Shown in pieces: positions 14,205-22,324 of a stretch of 27,348 nt of DNA (the first letter of the stretch is position 1; every line of letters starts with the position of its first letter). The position numbers and the translations under genes are program-made. The DNA is from Taishania sp. (GTDB lineage Bacteria; Bacteroidota; Bacteroidia; Flavobacteriales_D; Crocinitomicaceae), in contig JASLGM010000015.1 of NCBI GenBank assembly GCA_030150045.1, positions 1-27,348 of the forward strand, given 5' to 3'. Below the pieces are notes generated by a model, which was given only the letters and a program-made list of their open reading frames with translations, was not told where the DNA came from and did not search any database.

Positions 14205-16430
14205 TTAGTTAAGTTGATTATTATCTGTGCGATACGGGAGCGAAAGTAATACTTTCGTTCCAGTTTCCAATGTTTTATTGTAATCTTCTATTTTCAAGAA
14301 ACCATCCGTTTTGTATTTCTTGTTGATGTTATTTACCCTTTCACGAGTAATGGACATTGCCATGCTCTTATGTTCCTTACTCTTTCGATTTAATTCTGCT
14401 CCCTTTCGTCCAATTCCATTATCTATTAAAGTCACTTCTAGCATATTATTGTTTTTTGCAAAGGTTAGTTTAATAAAGCCTCCTTCAGGTATGGTGTGAA
14501 GTTGCCCATGTTCAATAGAATTTTCTATAAAGGGTTGAATAATCATGGGAGGAATCATTACGTTTTCAAAATATAATTCTTCATCAATCTCCACAAAATA
14601 GTTAAATCGATCTTCAAAACGTAGTTTTTGAGTCTCTAAATACTTTGTCAATATTTCTTCTTCTAATTGAATAGGAATTTCTTCTTTAGATGAATTTTCT
14701 AGAATCAAACGCATTAATCTAGAAAAGTTTACTAAAAATTTTGTTGAGTTCTTGATGTCATTTTCGTAAATATAACTTTGTATGACTGACATAGCGTTGA
14801 AAACAAAATGTGGATTCATCTGCGTTCTCAATAGTTTTTGAGCCATTTCAATTTCTTTTTGTTGTTGAGTTAGTTGGTTTTGTTTCCATCGGTAAAAGAG
14901 AATCACTCCTCCTAATAATACAACTAATCCAAAGCCAAGAATTATATATGTTTGTAAATTATTTCTTAGTTCAGCATTTTCTAACATTGCATTTGTTAAT
15001 GCTTTTTCTTGGCCTTGACGTTCTAAGGAGTCCGCTTGGTTTAAGATGACACGATCTCTTTGCTCTGCCTGATATAATTCATTAAGCTCTGCAATTTTTG
15101 CTGTAGCTTGTTCATAGGTACTACTATCCATGTGTTGGATGTACATATCAGTATATTTTAAAGCTTTGTCTGGTTGACCGATTGCTCTATAAACATCTGA
15201 TAACGCCTTATAATTTTTATGGGATTGATTCGAAAAAGAATGATTTTTACTAAGGTCCAAGCTACGATGTAAATAGCTTAAAGCATTAGTGTACTTTCCT
15301 TGTGCATAGAAAACTGTTCCCACATTATGATATACCATAGCGATTTCTTTTAGGGCACCAACATTCTCAAAACAGATAAGAGCTTGATTAAAATTTGATG
15401 AAGCAGAGTTGAAATCTTTCATCTCTTTATAGATCAAACCTAAAGTATTATGTGTTTTGCCAAGGCTTTCTTTGTCATTCAATAACTCAAAAGTTCTTTT
15501 AGAGTTTTCACAAAGAGCTATTGCTTTTTTCATGTTTTTATTCTCGAATTCAATTTGTGCGATTGAAATTTCGGCAAGTGCAATTTGTCTTCTATCTGAT
15601 ATCGCTTCTGCTGCTTGAAGAGACTGTTTGTAATACCTTAAGGCATCGTTATTATTATGAATGTTAAATTGTGCTTTCCCAATTTCTCTTGAATATGTAC
15701 TTGTTTGTGATTTGTCTCCTGTTTCGTTTGCTAGTTGTAAGGCTAAGATGTTTTTCGCTACGCTTAATTCAATTTGTCCGAAAAAATCAAATATAGTAGC
15801 TTGTTGATTGAAGCAATGGGCTAATAATCGACGATCTGTTGTTCTTCTTGCATATTTAATTGCTTTTTCAATTGTTGCAATCGCTGAATCTTTCTTTAAA
15901 GCGTGCATATATAATTCACTTTTTAGAAGAAATACGTTGGATAATCTGGTCTTTGAGTTTGTTTTTTTTGCGTAATTGTAAGCTTGGTTAACATAAACAT
16001 CAGCTGCTTCAAGTTCGTTTTGAAGGATATGATATTTTATAAGGTTTTTATGTATTTCAAAGTGTGTGCTTAAATCAGGAATTCTATTAATAAAACTTTG
16101 AGCGCTTAATACATGTGCCGAAAAACCCTTTTGGTTGCCATTTCTTAATTCTTTTTGAGCGTTTAACAAGATGGCTTGTAAACGTGCTGAATCATTCAGC
16201 ATAATGCTCTTTTGTAAGATTATTTCAGCTATTGAGTCTGCTTTCTGGAGATTTTTTTCAGTATATAAGTTGTATAAATCGATGAGCTTGTTGAATGCTT
16301 TTTTTTCATTTCGTTCAAATTTGTACTCATTCTCTATTTGATTAATTTTTGAGGTGCTAGTTTGAGCCCTCGAAGTTGAATAGAGTACAAAAAAAAGAAT
16401 AAGATGTAGTATAAAATGTAGTATGCGCAT
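14205..16430 (-). CDS. TPR-containing LytS/AlgZ-type sensor histidine kinase
   Basis: A 741-residue membrane kinase. Order: signal peptide (1-22, ending SRA|QT), a periplasmic region of about 470 residues made largely of TPR-like helical repeats (clear units around 320-430, such as NTLGLIYKEMKDFNSASSNF), a transmembrane helix (~494-513), a short coiled segment, then the His_kinase domain with phospho-acceptor His541 in QMNPHFVFNAM and an ATPase domain with the N-box IIQPFIENSIEHG and the DNGIG motif. Such TPR-LytS kinases are common in Bacteroidota, where TPRs probably sense protein partners. The response regulator gene follows after 8 nt. A poor TATTATTG box is at 16454-16447. Confidence 0.94.
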   Translation of the reverse strand: MRILHFILHLILFFVLYSTSRAQTSTSKINQIENEYKFERNEKKAFNKLIDLYNLYTEKNLQKADSIAEIILQKSIMLNDSARLQAILLNAQKELRNGNQKGFSAHVLSAQSFINRIPDLSTHFEIHKNLIKYHILQNELEAADVYVNQAYNYAKKTNSKTRLSNVFLLKSELYMHALKKDSAIATIEKAIKYARRTTDRRLLAHCFNQQATIFDFFGQIELSVAKNILALQLANETGDKSQTSTYSREIGKAQFNIHNNNDALRYYKQSLQAAEAISDRRQIALAEISIAQIEFENKNMKKAIALCENSKRTFELLNDKESLGKTHNTLGLIYKEMKDFNSASSNFNQALICFENVGALKEIAMVYHNVGTVFYAQGKYTNALSYLHRSLDLSKNHSFSNQSHKNYKALSDVYRAIGQPDKALKYTDMYIQHMDSSTYEQATAKIAELNELYQAEQRDRVILNQADSLERQGQEKALTNAMLENAELRNNLQTYIILGFGLVVLLGGVILFYRWKQNQLTQQQKEIEMAQKLLRTQMNPHFVFNAMSVIQSYIYENDIKNSTKFLVNFSRLMRLILENSSKEEIPIQLEEEILTKYLETQKLRFEDRFNYFVEIDEELYFENVMIPPMIIQPFIENSIEHGQLHTIPEGGFIKLTFAKNNNMLEVTLIDNGIGRKGAELNRKSKEHKSMAMSITRERVNNINKKYKTDGFLKIEDYNKTLETGTKVLLSLPYRTDNNQLN

Positions 16431-16538
16431 CGCCTAATTTTCATTACAATAATAACGTTTATTCCTAAAGAATAGTTGCTTTTAAATTGAAAAACATCGA
16501 AAGTGGTATTATAGTTTTACGAAAATCGTTCAAAATCG

Positions 16539-16546
16539 TATCTTTG
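16539..16546 (+). promoter_or_regulatory. Putative -7 element of the RidA-family gene
   Basis: TATCTTTG followed by CA, 10 nt before the start codon; fits TAnnTTTG. No TTG at the preferred distance. Would give a leader of only a few nucleotides. Confidence 0.5.
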
Positions 16547-16556
16547 CAAAAAAAGA

Positions 16557-16988
16557 ATGGACCAAAACGCTATATCTTCAAATAAAGCTCCTAAGCCTGT
16601 TGGGGCATATCCGCATGCAAGAAAAGTAGGAAACTTATTGTTTCTTTCTGGTGTAGGACCAAGAACTGCAGGTTCTGATGGGACAGATTCAGTTGTCCCA
16701 GGATTGATTGTTGATGCAAATGGAAACTTCAAAGCGTTTGATTTTGAAGCGCAATGTAGGAGTGTTTTTGAAAACGTTCGATTAATTTTAGAAGAGTCTG
16801 GCTCTAGTTGGGATAAATTGGTAGATGTTACTGTTTTTTTAGTAGATATGAAACGTGATTTTCTCACATATAATAAACTTTACGCAGAGTATTTTATTGA
16901 TAACCAACCTTGTCGTACAACAGTTGAAATAAATAGACTACCAACGCCAATTGCCATAGAACTAAAATGCATAGCAACAATTGATTAA
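16557..16988 (+). CDS. RidA/YjgF-family deaminase, similar to 2-aminomuconate deaminase
   Basis: A 143-residue Rid-family enzyme; such proteins hydrolyse enamine/imine intermediates to keto acids and ammonia. Visible features: APKPVGAYPHARKVGNLLFLSGVGPR (~11-36), the DxxGNF turn, EAQCRSVFENVRLILEESG (~64-82), VDVTVFLVDMKRDF, and the active-site arginine Arg120 in CRTTVEINRLP with Glu135 in AIELKCIATID. The extra GPRTAGSDGTDSVVPG insertion and the closing LPTPIAIELKCIA resemble 2-aminomuconate deaminases more than E. coli RidA, so a role in kynurenine/aminomuconate breakdown is possible but not shown. Start at ATG 16557. The next gene begins 13 nt downstream. Confidence 0.9.
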   Translation: MDQNAISSNKAPKPVGAYPHARKVGNLLFLSGVGPRTAGSDGTDSVVPGLIVDANGNFKAFDFEAQCRSVFENVRLILEESGSSWDKLVDVTVFLVDMKRDFLTYNKLYAEYFIDNQPCRTTVEINRLPTPIAIELKCIATID

Positions 16989-17001
16989 TTAATTAGTATA
17001 T

Positions 17002-17580
17002 ATGAAATCATTTATTTTAAAATCTGGTCTAGCACTTACATCATTAGCGTTCACAATTTACCTATATGCTAGTGGGCATTGGGGTTGGGGTATCGTATTT
17101 ACTCTAATAACAGCGTTTATTGGAATTTTCTTTTTCCGACATGAACGTGTGATTTTAGCTTTTTATCAAATGAGATTGGGGGACCAAGATAAAGCGAAAC
17201 ATCATTTTAATAAAATTACAGCTCCTCAGTTTTTACCTAAAAAACAGCAAGCATATGTTATTTATATGCAAGCTATTTTTAATGCTCAAGAAAATGGCCC
17301 TCAGCGTACAGAACAACAGTTGAGAAAGGCATTGGCTATGGGCTTAAGAGCCGACCATGATAACGCAATTGCCCGTATGCATTTAGCGGGGATCTGTGCT
17401 CAAACAGGTAGAAGACCTGAGGCAACTCAATTGTTAGCTGAAGCGAAAAAATTAGACAAATCGGGAATGTTGAAAGAACAAATTAACATGCTTCAAGGTC
17501 AAATGAAAATGATGCCTTCAAAAAATCAAATGCGCATGGCGCAAATGCAAGGTGGTAATCGTAAAATGGCAAGACGTTAA
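17002..17580 (+). CDS. Small membrane protein with two N-terminal helices and TPR-like domain
   Basis: A 192-residue protein of unknown function. Residues 5-24 and ~28-46 form two hydrophobic helices separated by SGHWGWG, then a helical region (~50-160) with TPR-like units: RLGDQDKAKHHFNKI, a second around YVIYMQAIFNAQENGPQ, and AGICAQTGRRPEATQLLAEAKKLD. The last 38 residues are methionine-rich (nine Met) and basic (MKMMPSKNQMRMAQMQGG). It is likely anchored in the inner membrane with the repeats on one side, acting as a binding platform. It lies between ridA-like (13 nt) and a methyltransferase gene, whose start overlaps its stop (TAATG). Confidence 0.75.
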   Translation: MKSFILKSGLALTSLAFTIYLYASGHWGWGIVFTLITAFIGIFFFRHERVILAFYQMRLGDQDKAKHHFNKITAPQFLPKKQQAYVIYMQAIFNAQENGPQRTEQQLRKALAMGLRADHDNAIARMHLAGICAQTGRRPEATQLLAEAKKLDKSGMLKEQINMLQGQMKMMPSKNQMRMAQMQGGNRKMARR

Positions 17581-18431
17581 TGTTAGTACAAAGATATTAT
17601 ACCACCGGATGGGAGGATTACGAGTTGTTAGATGCTGGTGGTGGAAAGAAGCTTGAACGTTGGGGTAAAGTCATCACAATTCGTCCCGAGGTTCAAGCTT
17701 ATTTTAAATCTGAATGGACTTTTAAGAAGTGGATGGAACTTGCTCATTGGGAGTTCATTCAAGGTAAAGGGCAAACCGGAAAATGGAAAAAGCTGAAAGA
17801 AAATGCTCCTGAAAAATGGAATGTTCATTACAATGGCTTGACATTTCAATTAGAATTGACACAATTCAAGCATGTTGGACTCTTTCCTGAACAAAAAATA
17901 AATTGGGATTTTATATCTGAAAGGTTACCAAGTGAAGGGAGATTTCTAAACCTATTTGCTTATACAGGAGCGGCTTCTCTTGTTGCACGTAAAAAGGGAG
18001 CAGAAGTCCTTCATGTGGATTCTGTGAAGCAATTAATTTCATGGTCAAAAATAAACATGGAACATTCTCAATTGGAAGGTGTGAAATGGGTACATGACGA
18101 TGCATTAAAGTTTGCTCAACGCGAAGTAAAAAGAGATAGTAAATACGAAGGATTAATTATGGATCCGCCTGCGTTTGGAATTGGAGCAAAGGGTGAAAGA
18201 TGGAAACTTGAAGAGAGACTGCCTGAGCTTTTACATACAGCTAGATCATTAGTGAATAAGGGAGGGTTCATTATTCTAAATACTTACTCCCCACAAATAA
18301 CAGAGAAGAATTTAATGCCTCTATTAGAGAAATATTTTCCTGCCTCAAAAGTGGATTTCAAAGAATTATGGATGGATACATCTACCGAAAAGGAGCTATA
18401 TTTTGGATTGGTGGTTCGTATTACACTGTGA
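17580..18431 (+). CDS. Class I SAM-dependent methyltransferase (RlmI/COG1092-like, probable rRNA MTase)
   Basis: A 283-residue Rossmann-fold methyltransferase. Motif I is FLNLFAYTGAASLVARKKGA (122-141), with the SAM ribose-binding Asp147 in VLHVDSVKQLISWSKIN, then VHDDALKF, and motif IV MDPPAFGIGAKGERWKLE (194-211). This set matches proteins annotated as 23S rRNA cytosine methyltransferases (RlmI relatives). It lacks the N-terminal PUA domain of RlmI and has instead a ~110-residue beta-rich lead, so the target is open. The ATG shares its A with the upstream TAA. Its 3' end overlaps by 11 nt the convergent dehydrogenase gene. Confidence 0.88.
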   Translation: MLVQRYYTTGWEDYELLDAGGGKKLERWGKVITIRPEVQAYFKSEWTFKKWMELAHWEFIQGKGQTGKWKKLKENAPEKWNVHYNGLTFQLELTQFKHVGLFPEQKINWDFISERLPSEGRFLNLFAYTGAASLVARKKGAEVLHVDSVKQLISWSKINMEHSQLEGVKWVHDDALKFAQREVKRDSKYEGLIMDPPAFGIGAKGERWKLEERLPELLHTARSLVNKGGFIILNTYSPQITEKNLMPLLEKYFPASKVDFKELWMDTSTEKELYFGLVVRITL

Positions 18432-19359
18432 ATTTAGTTAATATTTTATTAGCTAAAACACTACTTAGTTTAACATAACTTTCTTTGGACCAGCCACCTA
18501 CATGTGGTGAAAAAAGGATCTTAGGATGATTGAATAATTGAGCAACAATAGCATCATTCGTGGTGCTAAATTGCTCAAATGATTTACTCTCGAATTCTAA
18601 AACATCAAGACCTGCTCCTGCAATTTTACCTTCTTCTAGTGCTTTTAGTAAGTCGACTATTCGAACAATTTTACCTCTTGAGAGGTTTAACAGATAGATA
18701 CTTTTTTCAAAGGACGAAAAGAAAGAATAATTACCCATATAAAGGGTTTCCTCTGTTTGAGGAATATGAAAAGAGACAACGTCAGCTTCCTGATAAATTG
18801 TTTCAAGATTTGATTCGATTACATTTTTTGTTCCAAATCCTTTTTTGTATTTGTCATAAGCAAGAATTTTACAATCAAAACCGAGAAGTGTTTTGGCAAA
18901 AGCACTTCCATTGTTTCCAAATCCTATAATCCCTACCGTTTTACCTGTTAATTCTATACCGCGATTACCTTCTCTATCCCATATACCTCTACGAACCTCT
19001 TCATCGCCTCTAACAAGGTGGTTAAAGAGAGATAGTAACATTCCTAAGGCGTGTTCCCCAACAGCTATCCGATTGCCTTCAGGAGCGTTAAAAAGCGTAA
19101 TTCCCCTTTTGATGCAATATGCTTCATCTATATTTTCCATTCCAGCACCAGATCGTGCAATGAATTTCAATAAAGGTGCGTGTTTTAAAAGGCTCTCGTC
19201 CATTGTAAAACGGGAACGAATAACAATACCAGAAACTTCTCTCAATTCAATTTCTAGTTCGGATTTTGAAAATGAACTTCCGTCAATACAAGTAAAATGG
19301 TGTGCAGACAATCGATCCATCAATAGAGGATGGACGGTGTCAATAAAAAGGACTTTCAT
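18421..19359 (-). CDS. D-isomer-specific 2-hydroxyacid dehydrogenase (phosphoglycerate dehydrogenase-like)
   Basis: A 312-residue NAD-dependent dehydrogenase. The nucleotide-binding fold starts TVGIIGFGNNGSAFAK (141-156), with an Asp-containing LAYDKYK after strand 2 that favours NAD. The catalytic trio is Arg228 in LNLSRGKIV, Glu255 in AGLDVLEFE and His286 in FSPHVGGWS; RSGAGMENID (69-78) is the substrate-side loop. It lacks the C-terminal ACT regulatory domain of long SerA enzymes. SerA-like 3-phosphoglycerate oxidation is plausible, but other 2-hydroxyacids cannot be excluded. The ATG overlaps the mgtE stop (TAATG), so the two are co-translated; no functional link is obvious. Confidence 0.88.
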   Translation of the reverse strand: MKVLFIDTVHPLLMDRLSAHHFTCIDGSSFSKSELEIELREVSGIVIRSRFTMDESLLKHAPLLKFIARSGAGMENIDEAYCIKRGITLFNAPEGNRIAVGEHALGMLLSLFNHLVRGDEEVRRGIWDREGNRGIELTGKTVGIIGFGNNGSAFAKTLLGFDCKILAYDKYKKGFGTKNVIESNLETIYQEADVVSFHIPQTEETLYMGNYSFFSSFEKSIYLLNLSRGKIVRIVDLLKALEEGKIAGAGLDVLEFESKSFEQFSTTNDAIVAQLFNHPKILFSPHVGGWSKESYVKLSSVLANKILTKFTV

Positions 19360-20711
19360 TAGAAATTGAATAAAAGTAAACCGATTGTAAAATAGATAAA
19401 TAAACCGATAACATCATTTAAGGTCGTTACAAATGGACCAGTAGCTAAAGCGGGATCAATTTTGTACTTATTCATTGCCAAAGGGATTAGTGATCCCATA
19501 ACGGCAGCAAAGACCATTACAACTAATAGAGAAAGACTTACAGTCATTCCTATTTTTATATCAGCAAAGTAAGATGAAATCAATAGTACAGCTAAAGAGC
19601 AGAGAATGCCATTTGAAAGGCCGACTAATAATTCTTTTGCTAATTTTTTGAAAATAGAAGCGCTCATATTATTGCCCTTGGCAAGGGCTTGAACCACAAT
19701 CGCAGAGGATTGTACCCCTACATTTCCACCCATTGCCGTAATTAAAGGAATGAAAAAAGCTAAAGCAGGTACATTAGAAATACTAAGTTCAAATCTAGAT
19801 ATAACCTGAGCACTCAAAGTTCCTCCAAGCATACCTATTAACAACCATGGTAAACGGGCTCTTGAGATATGCCAAATAGATGAATTCTCTTCAATCTTAT
19901 CCGAAATACCAGATGCCAATTGAAAGTCTTTATCAGCTTCTTCTTTGATTATGTCAACCACGTCGTCAATCGTAATTCGTCCAACTAATTTACCTTGTAA
20001 ATCAACTACTGGAATAGCAACCAGATCATATTTATCCATTAATCGAGCAACTTCTTCATGTGAAGCAGTCGTTAATACAGAGATGACATTTTTTGATCGA
20101 TATAAGTCGCTTACCAAGGTCTTAGGCTTCGCAAAGAGAATACTTTTTAATGATAAAACGCCAACTAACTTTTGATTTGCGTCAATTACATATATTGTAT
20201 AAACCTTCTCCACATTTTCAGCTTGCTTTCTTAACTCTACAAGACAACGGTCAACAGGCCAGTCTACGCGGGCTTTAATCAGCTCTTTTTGCATTAGTCC
20301 ACCAGCAGTGTCTTCGTCGTAGTTTAACAAGTCGACAATGTCTTCAACAGCCTCAAAATTTTCCATTTGAGAGATAACCTCTCGAACTTGTTGATCGGTT
20401 AATTCACTTAGAATGTCTACTGCGTCATCGGAATCAAGATTTTCTAATTGATCAGCAATTTCTTTTGTAGAAAGGGAGTTTAGGAAACGTTCTCTCACGT
20501 CTTCACCCAATTCCATTAAGACATCAGCTTGCTTGTCTTCGTCTAAAAGGAAGTAGATAAATTTTGCTTCGTTATTGTTTAATCGATCAATGATTTCTGC
20601 AATATCAGCAAAGTGTAGTTCAAAGACATTATGCGCTATCCAATCTTTATCGTTCGATTCAATTGCTTGACGAACTATCTCCATAAAGTCTCTGGTTAAT
20701 TCAAAACGCAT
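19359..20711 (-). CDS. mgtE: Magnesium transporter MgtE
   Basis: A 450-residue inner-membrane Mg2+ channel/transporter. An N-terminal helical MgtE_N domain (~1-130, with LNNNEAKFIYFLLDEDKQADVL and LEDLNYDEDTAGGLM-type acidic repeats) is followed by a CBS pair (~135-255, with the second CBS ending VGRITIDDVVDIIKEEADKD) and a five-helix membrane domain (~280-450) containing PLITAMGGNVGVQSSAIVVQALA and the pore-region ATGPFVTTLNDVIGL, both diagnostic. The acidic N and CBS domains gate the pore by Mg2+ occupancy in studied homologues. Normal length. The first gene of a two-gene operon with a hydroxyacid dehydrogenase. Confidence 0.96.
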   Translation of the reverse strand: MRFELTRDFMEIVRQAIESNDKDWIAHNVFELHFADIAEIIDRLNNNEAKFIYFLLDEDKQADVLMELGEDVRERFLNSLSTKEIADQLENLDSDDAVDILSELTDQQVREVISQMENFEAVEDIVDLLNYDEDTAGGLMQKELIKARVDWPVDRCLVELRKQAENVEKVYTIYVIDANQKLVGVLSLKSILFAKPKTLVSDLYRSKNVISVLTTASHEEVARLMDKYDLVAIPVVDLQGKLVGRITIDDVVDIIKEEADKDFQLASGISDKIEENSSIWHISRARLPWLLIGMLGGTLSAQVISRFELSISNVPALAFFIPLITAMGGNVGVQSSAIVVQALAKGNNMSASIFKKLAKELLVGLSNGILCSLAVLLISSYFADIKIGMTVSLSLLVVMVFAAVMGSLIPLAMNKYKIDPALATGPFVTTLNDVIGLFIYFTIGLLLFNF

Positions 20712-20727
20712 AATCCTAATTTTAGTG

Positions 20728-20735
20728 CAAATTTA
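20728..20735 (-). promoter_or_regulatory. Putative -7 element of mgtE
   Basis: TAAATTTG followed by CA on the minus strand, 16 nt before the mgtE ATG; the same 10 nt (TAAATTTGCA) precede purN. No clear -33 element. The spacer to the upstream gene is only ~50 nt. Confidence 0.45.
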
Positions 20736-20761
20736 GGGATTACATATTCGAAAACCGAATG

Positions 20762-22306
20762 TTATTCAATGGTTTTTTGATGACGATTAACGCTTTTTTG
20801 CATTATTAGTAAAAGCATGAATCCAAAAAGGTAAGACCCAACCTGTGTCTCTAAGGTATCTTCAATAAAAAATGAAGTAATAAGTATACTTATTGAACTG
20901 AGTGTAAATAAGCACTTTTCTATGAGTGAAGAACGAATAATTTGAAATAAGACTATTAAAAAGGCTAAAGAACCTAAAATTCCTAATCCAATTTGTATGG
21001 CAAAAAACTGATTATGACTACGTAGACGATGATCCTTATCAAGAGGGCTATTTGTTTCTTGATATGCATGGTCAAAAGCTTGTTGATTCCCACCTGTCCC
21101 TACGCCAATGAAAAGATGGCTTTTCATAATGTATAGACTCGTTTTCCAATGTTCTAATCTCTGGAGGAGACTTTTCCCATTTGGGTTGTGTGAATTCATT
21201 AGTTCGTATTTTATCCCATATATACGTGTTAGCAATAGATCGTTGTTTTCATTTGGATAGACTTTCCCAAGTTCAATGTTTTTGATGTCTTTATCTGTCA
21301 ATTGTCTTATTCCTTCCTCATCTTTATGGAAATTTTTAGCGGTAAGATATCGTGCTAATGTCATTCGTATTGGATGATTTCTTTTGTCATTATCCAAAAT
21401 GTCTATTTTAGAACGTTCATTCCAGGCAGCAAACATTTCTTCCTCGCAATAATAAGCGTAGATAGGATGATTGTTGATTTCGGATTTTAGTGTGCAGTCA
21501 TGTGTGTATGGATTTCCTTTTAGGGTAGTATTGGGTAGTCCAATACAATCAACTGCATTTTTTGAAGGATATAAATGAATAATAAGCCAAGTGCTAAATA
21601 CAAATAATAGAGTCGGTGTTATCAGTAGACCAATTATCCCTTTTGATTGGTATAAGTAAAATGAAATGTAAATGATTATTAAGCTTGCCAAGCAGATAAC
21701 TCCTGTAAGAACTTGGGAGTAAAAAGTGTAGAATAAAAGCCAGAGAATACTCAATAGGAGGAATGATTTTTTCGAAATGGAAGTTGCCCAATTCCCCCAT
21801 AAATTAAAGCAAATGAGTATTCCAAAAACGATAAGAAGTGCATATCTAATGTGAGAGCCAAAACGAGACATTTCACGGATGTCATCTCCTTTTATCTCTC
21901 CAAAAAGGCCATTTATATATAGTACATTGTATATGGAGGTGACCAATAAACTAATCGTAAAAACCAAGGAAATGTTTCTAATCTGTTCGTATGACAATTG
22001 GATACTTGTGAGCACCAATGGGACAATTAACCAAGGTAAATACCCTTTTAGAAGTTTGATTCCGGAATAAACATCATTTGACCAGAATAACCCTAAGATA
22101 TTTAGAAAATAAAATAATACTAAGGATAAAAATATAGGGTTTGAAACAGCACATTTACTTCTGCTTTTTAAATCTGGACCAATCAAAAAAGTGACAGCGA
22201 ATAATACAGTCGTCCATGATAATACAATCTTTGTCAGTGGTAATGCAAAAGCAACCAATAACAAAAGGTAAAAACAGAGATAGGCGTATCTTTTTTGACT
22301 AATCAC
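20762..22306 (-). CDS. O-antigen ligase/polymerase-like membrane protein (Wzy_C family)
   Basis: A 514-residue polytopic inner-membrane protein with about ten to twelve hydrophobic helices over 1-245 and ~430-505. Between them is a large soluble segment (~250-425), the position of the periplasmic loop in O-antigen ligases and polymerases. It holds cysteines (DCIGLP, HDCTLK, YYCEEE) and, near its end, the family pattern HLFIGVGTGGNQQAF and LRSHNQFFAIQIGLGILG with the conserved His. Members join glycan repeats to lipid A core or to proteins, or polymerise them; which applies is unknown. It starts 18 nt after the protease gene, probably in one transcript, with no glycosyltransferase nearby. Confidence 0.82.
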   Translation of the reverse strand: MISQKRYAYLCFYLLLLVAFALPLTKIVLSWTTVLFAVTFLIGPDLKSRSKCAVSNPIFLSLVLFYFLNILGLFWSNDVYSGIKLLKGYLPWLIVPLVLTSIQLSYEQIRNISLVFTISLLVTSIYNVLYINGLFGEIKGDDIREMSRFGSHIRYALLIVFGILICFNLWGNWATSISKKSFLLLSILWLLFYTFYSQVLTGVICLASLIIIYISFYLYQSKGIIGLLITPTLLFVFSTWLIIHLYPSKNAVDCIGLPNTTLKGNPYTHDCTLKSEINNHPIYAYYCEEEMFAAWNERSKIDILDNDKRNHPIRMTLARYLTAKNFHKDEEGIRQLTDKDIKNIELGKVYPNENNDLLLTRIYGIKYELMNSHNPNGKSLLQRLEHWKTSLYIMKSHLFIGVGTGGNQQAFDHAYQETNSPLDKDHRLRSHNQFFAIQIGLGILGSLAFLIVLFQIIRSSLIEKCLFTLSSISILITSFFIEDTLETQVGSYLFGFMLLLIMQKSVNRHQKTIE

Positions 22307-22324
22307 TATAAGAAGCTAAATGAT

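Noticed and set aside
20746..20760. Small hairpin ATTCG-AAAAC-CGAAT after the O-antigen ligase gene as a terminator
   Set aside because: Only 5 bp of stem and no T-run.
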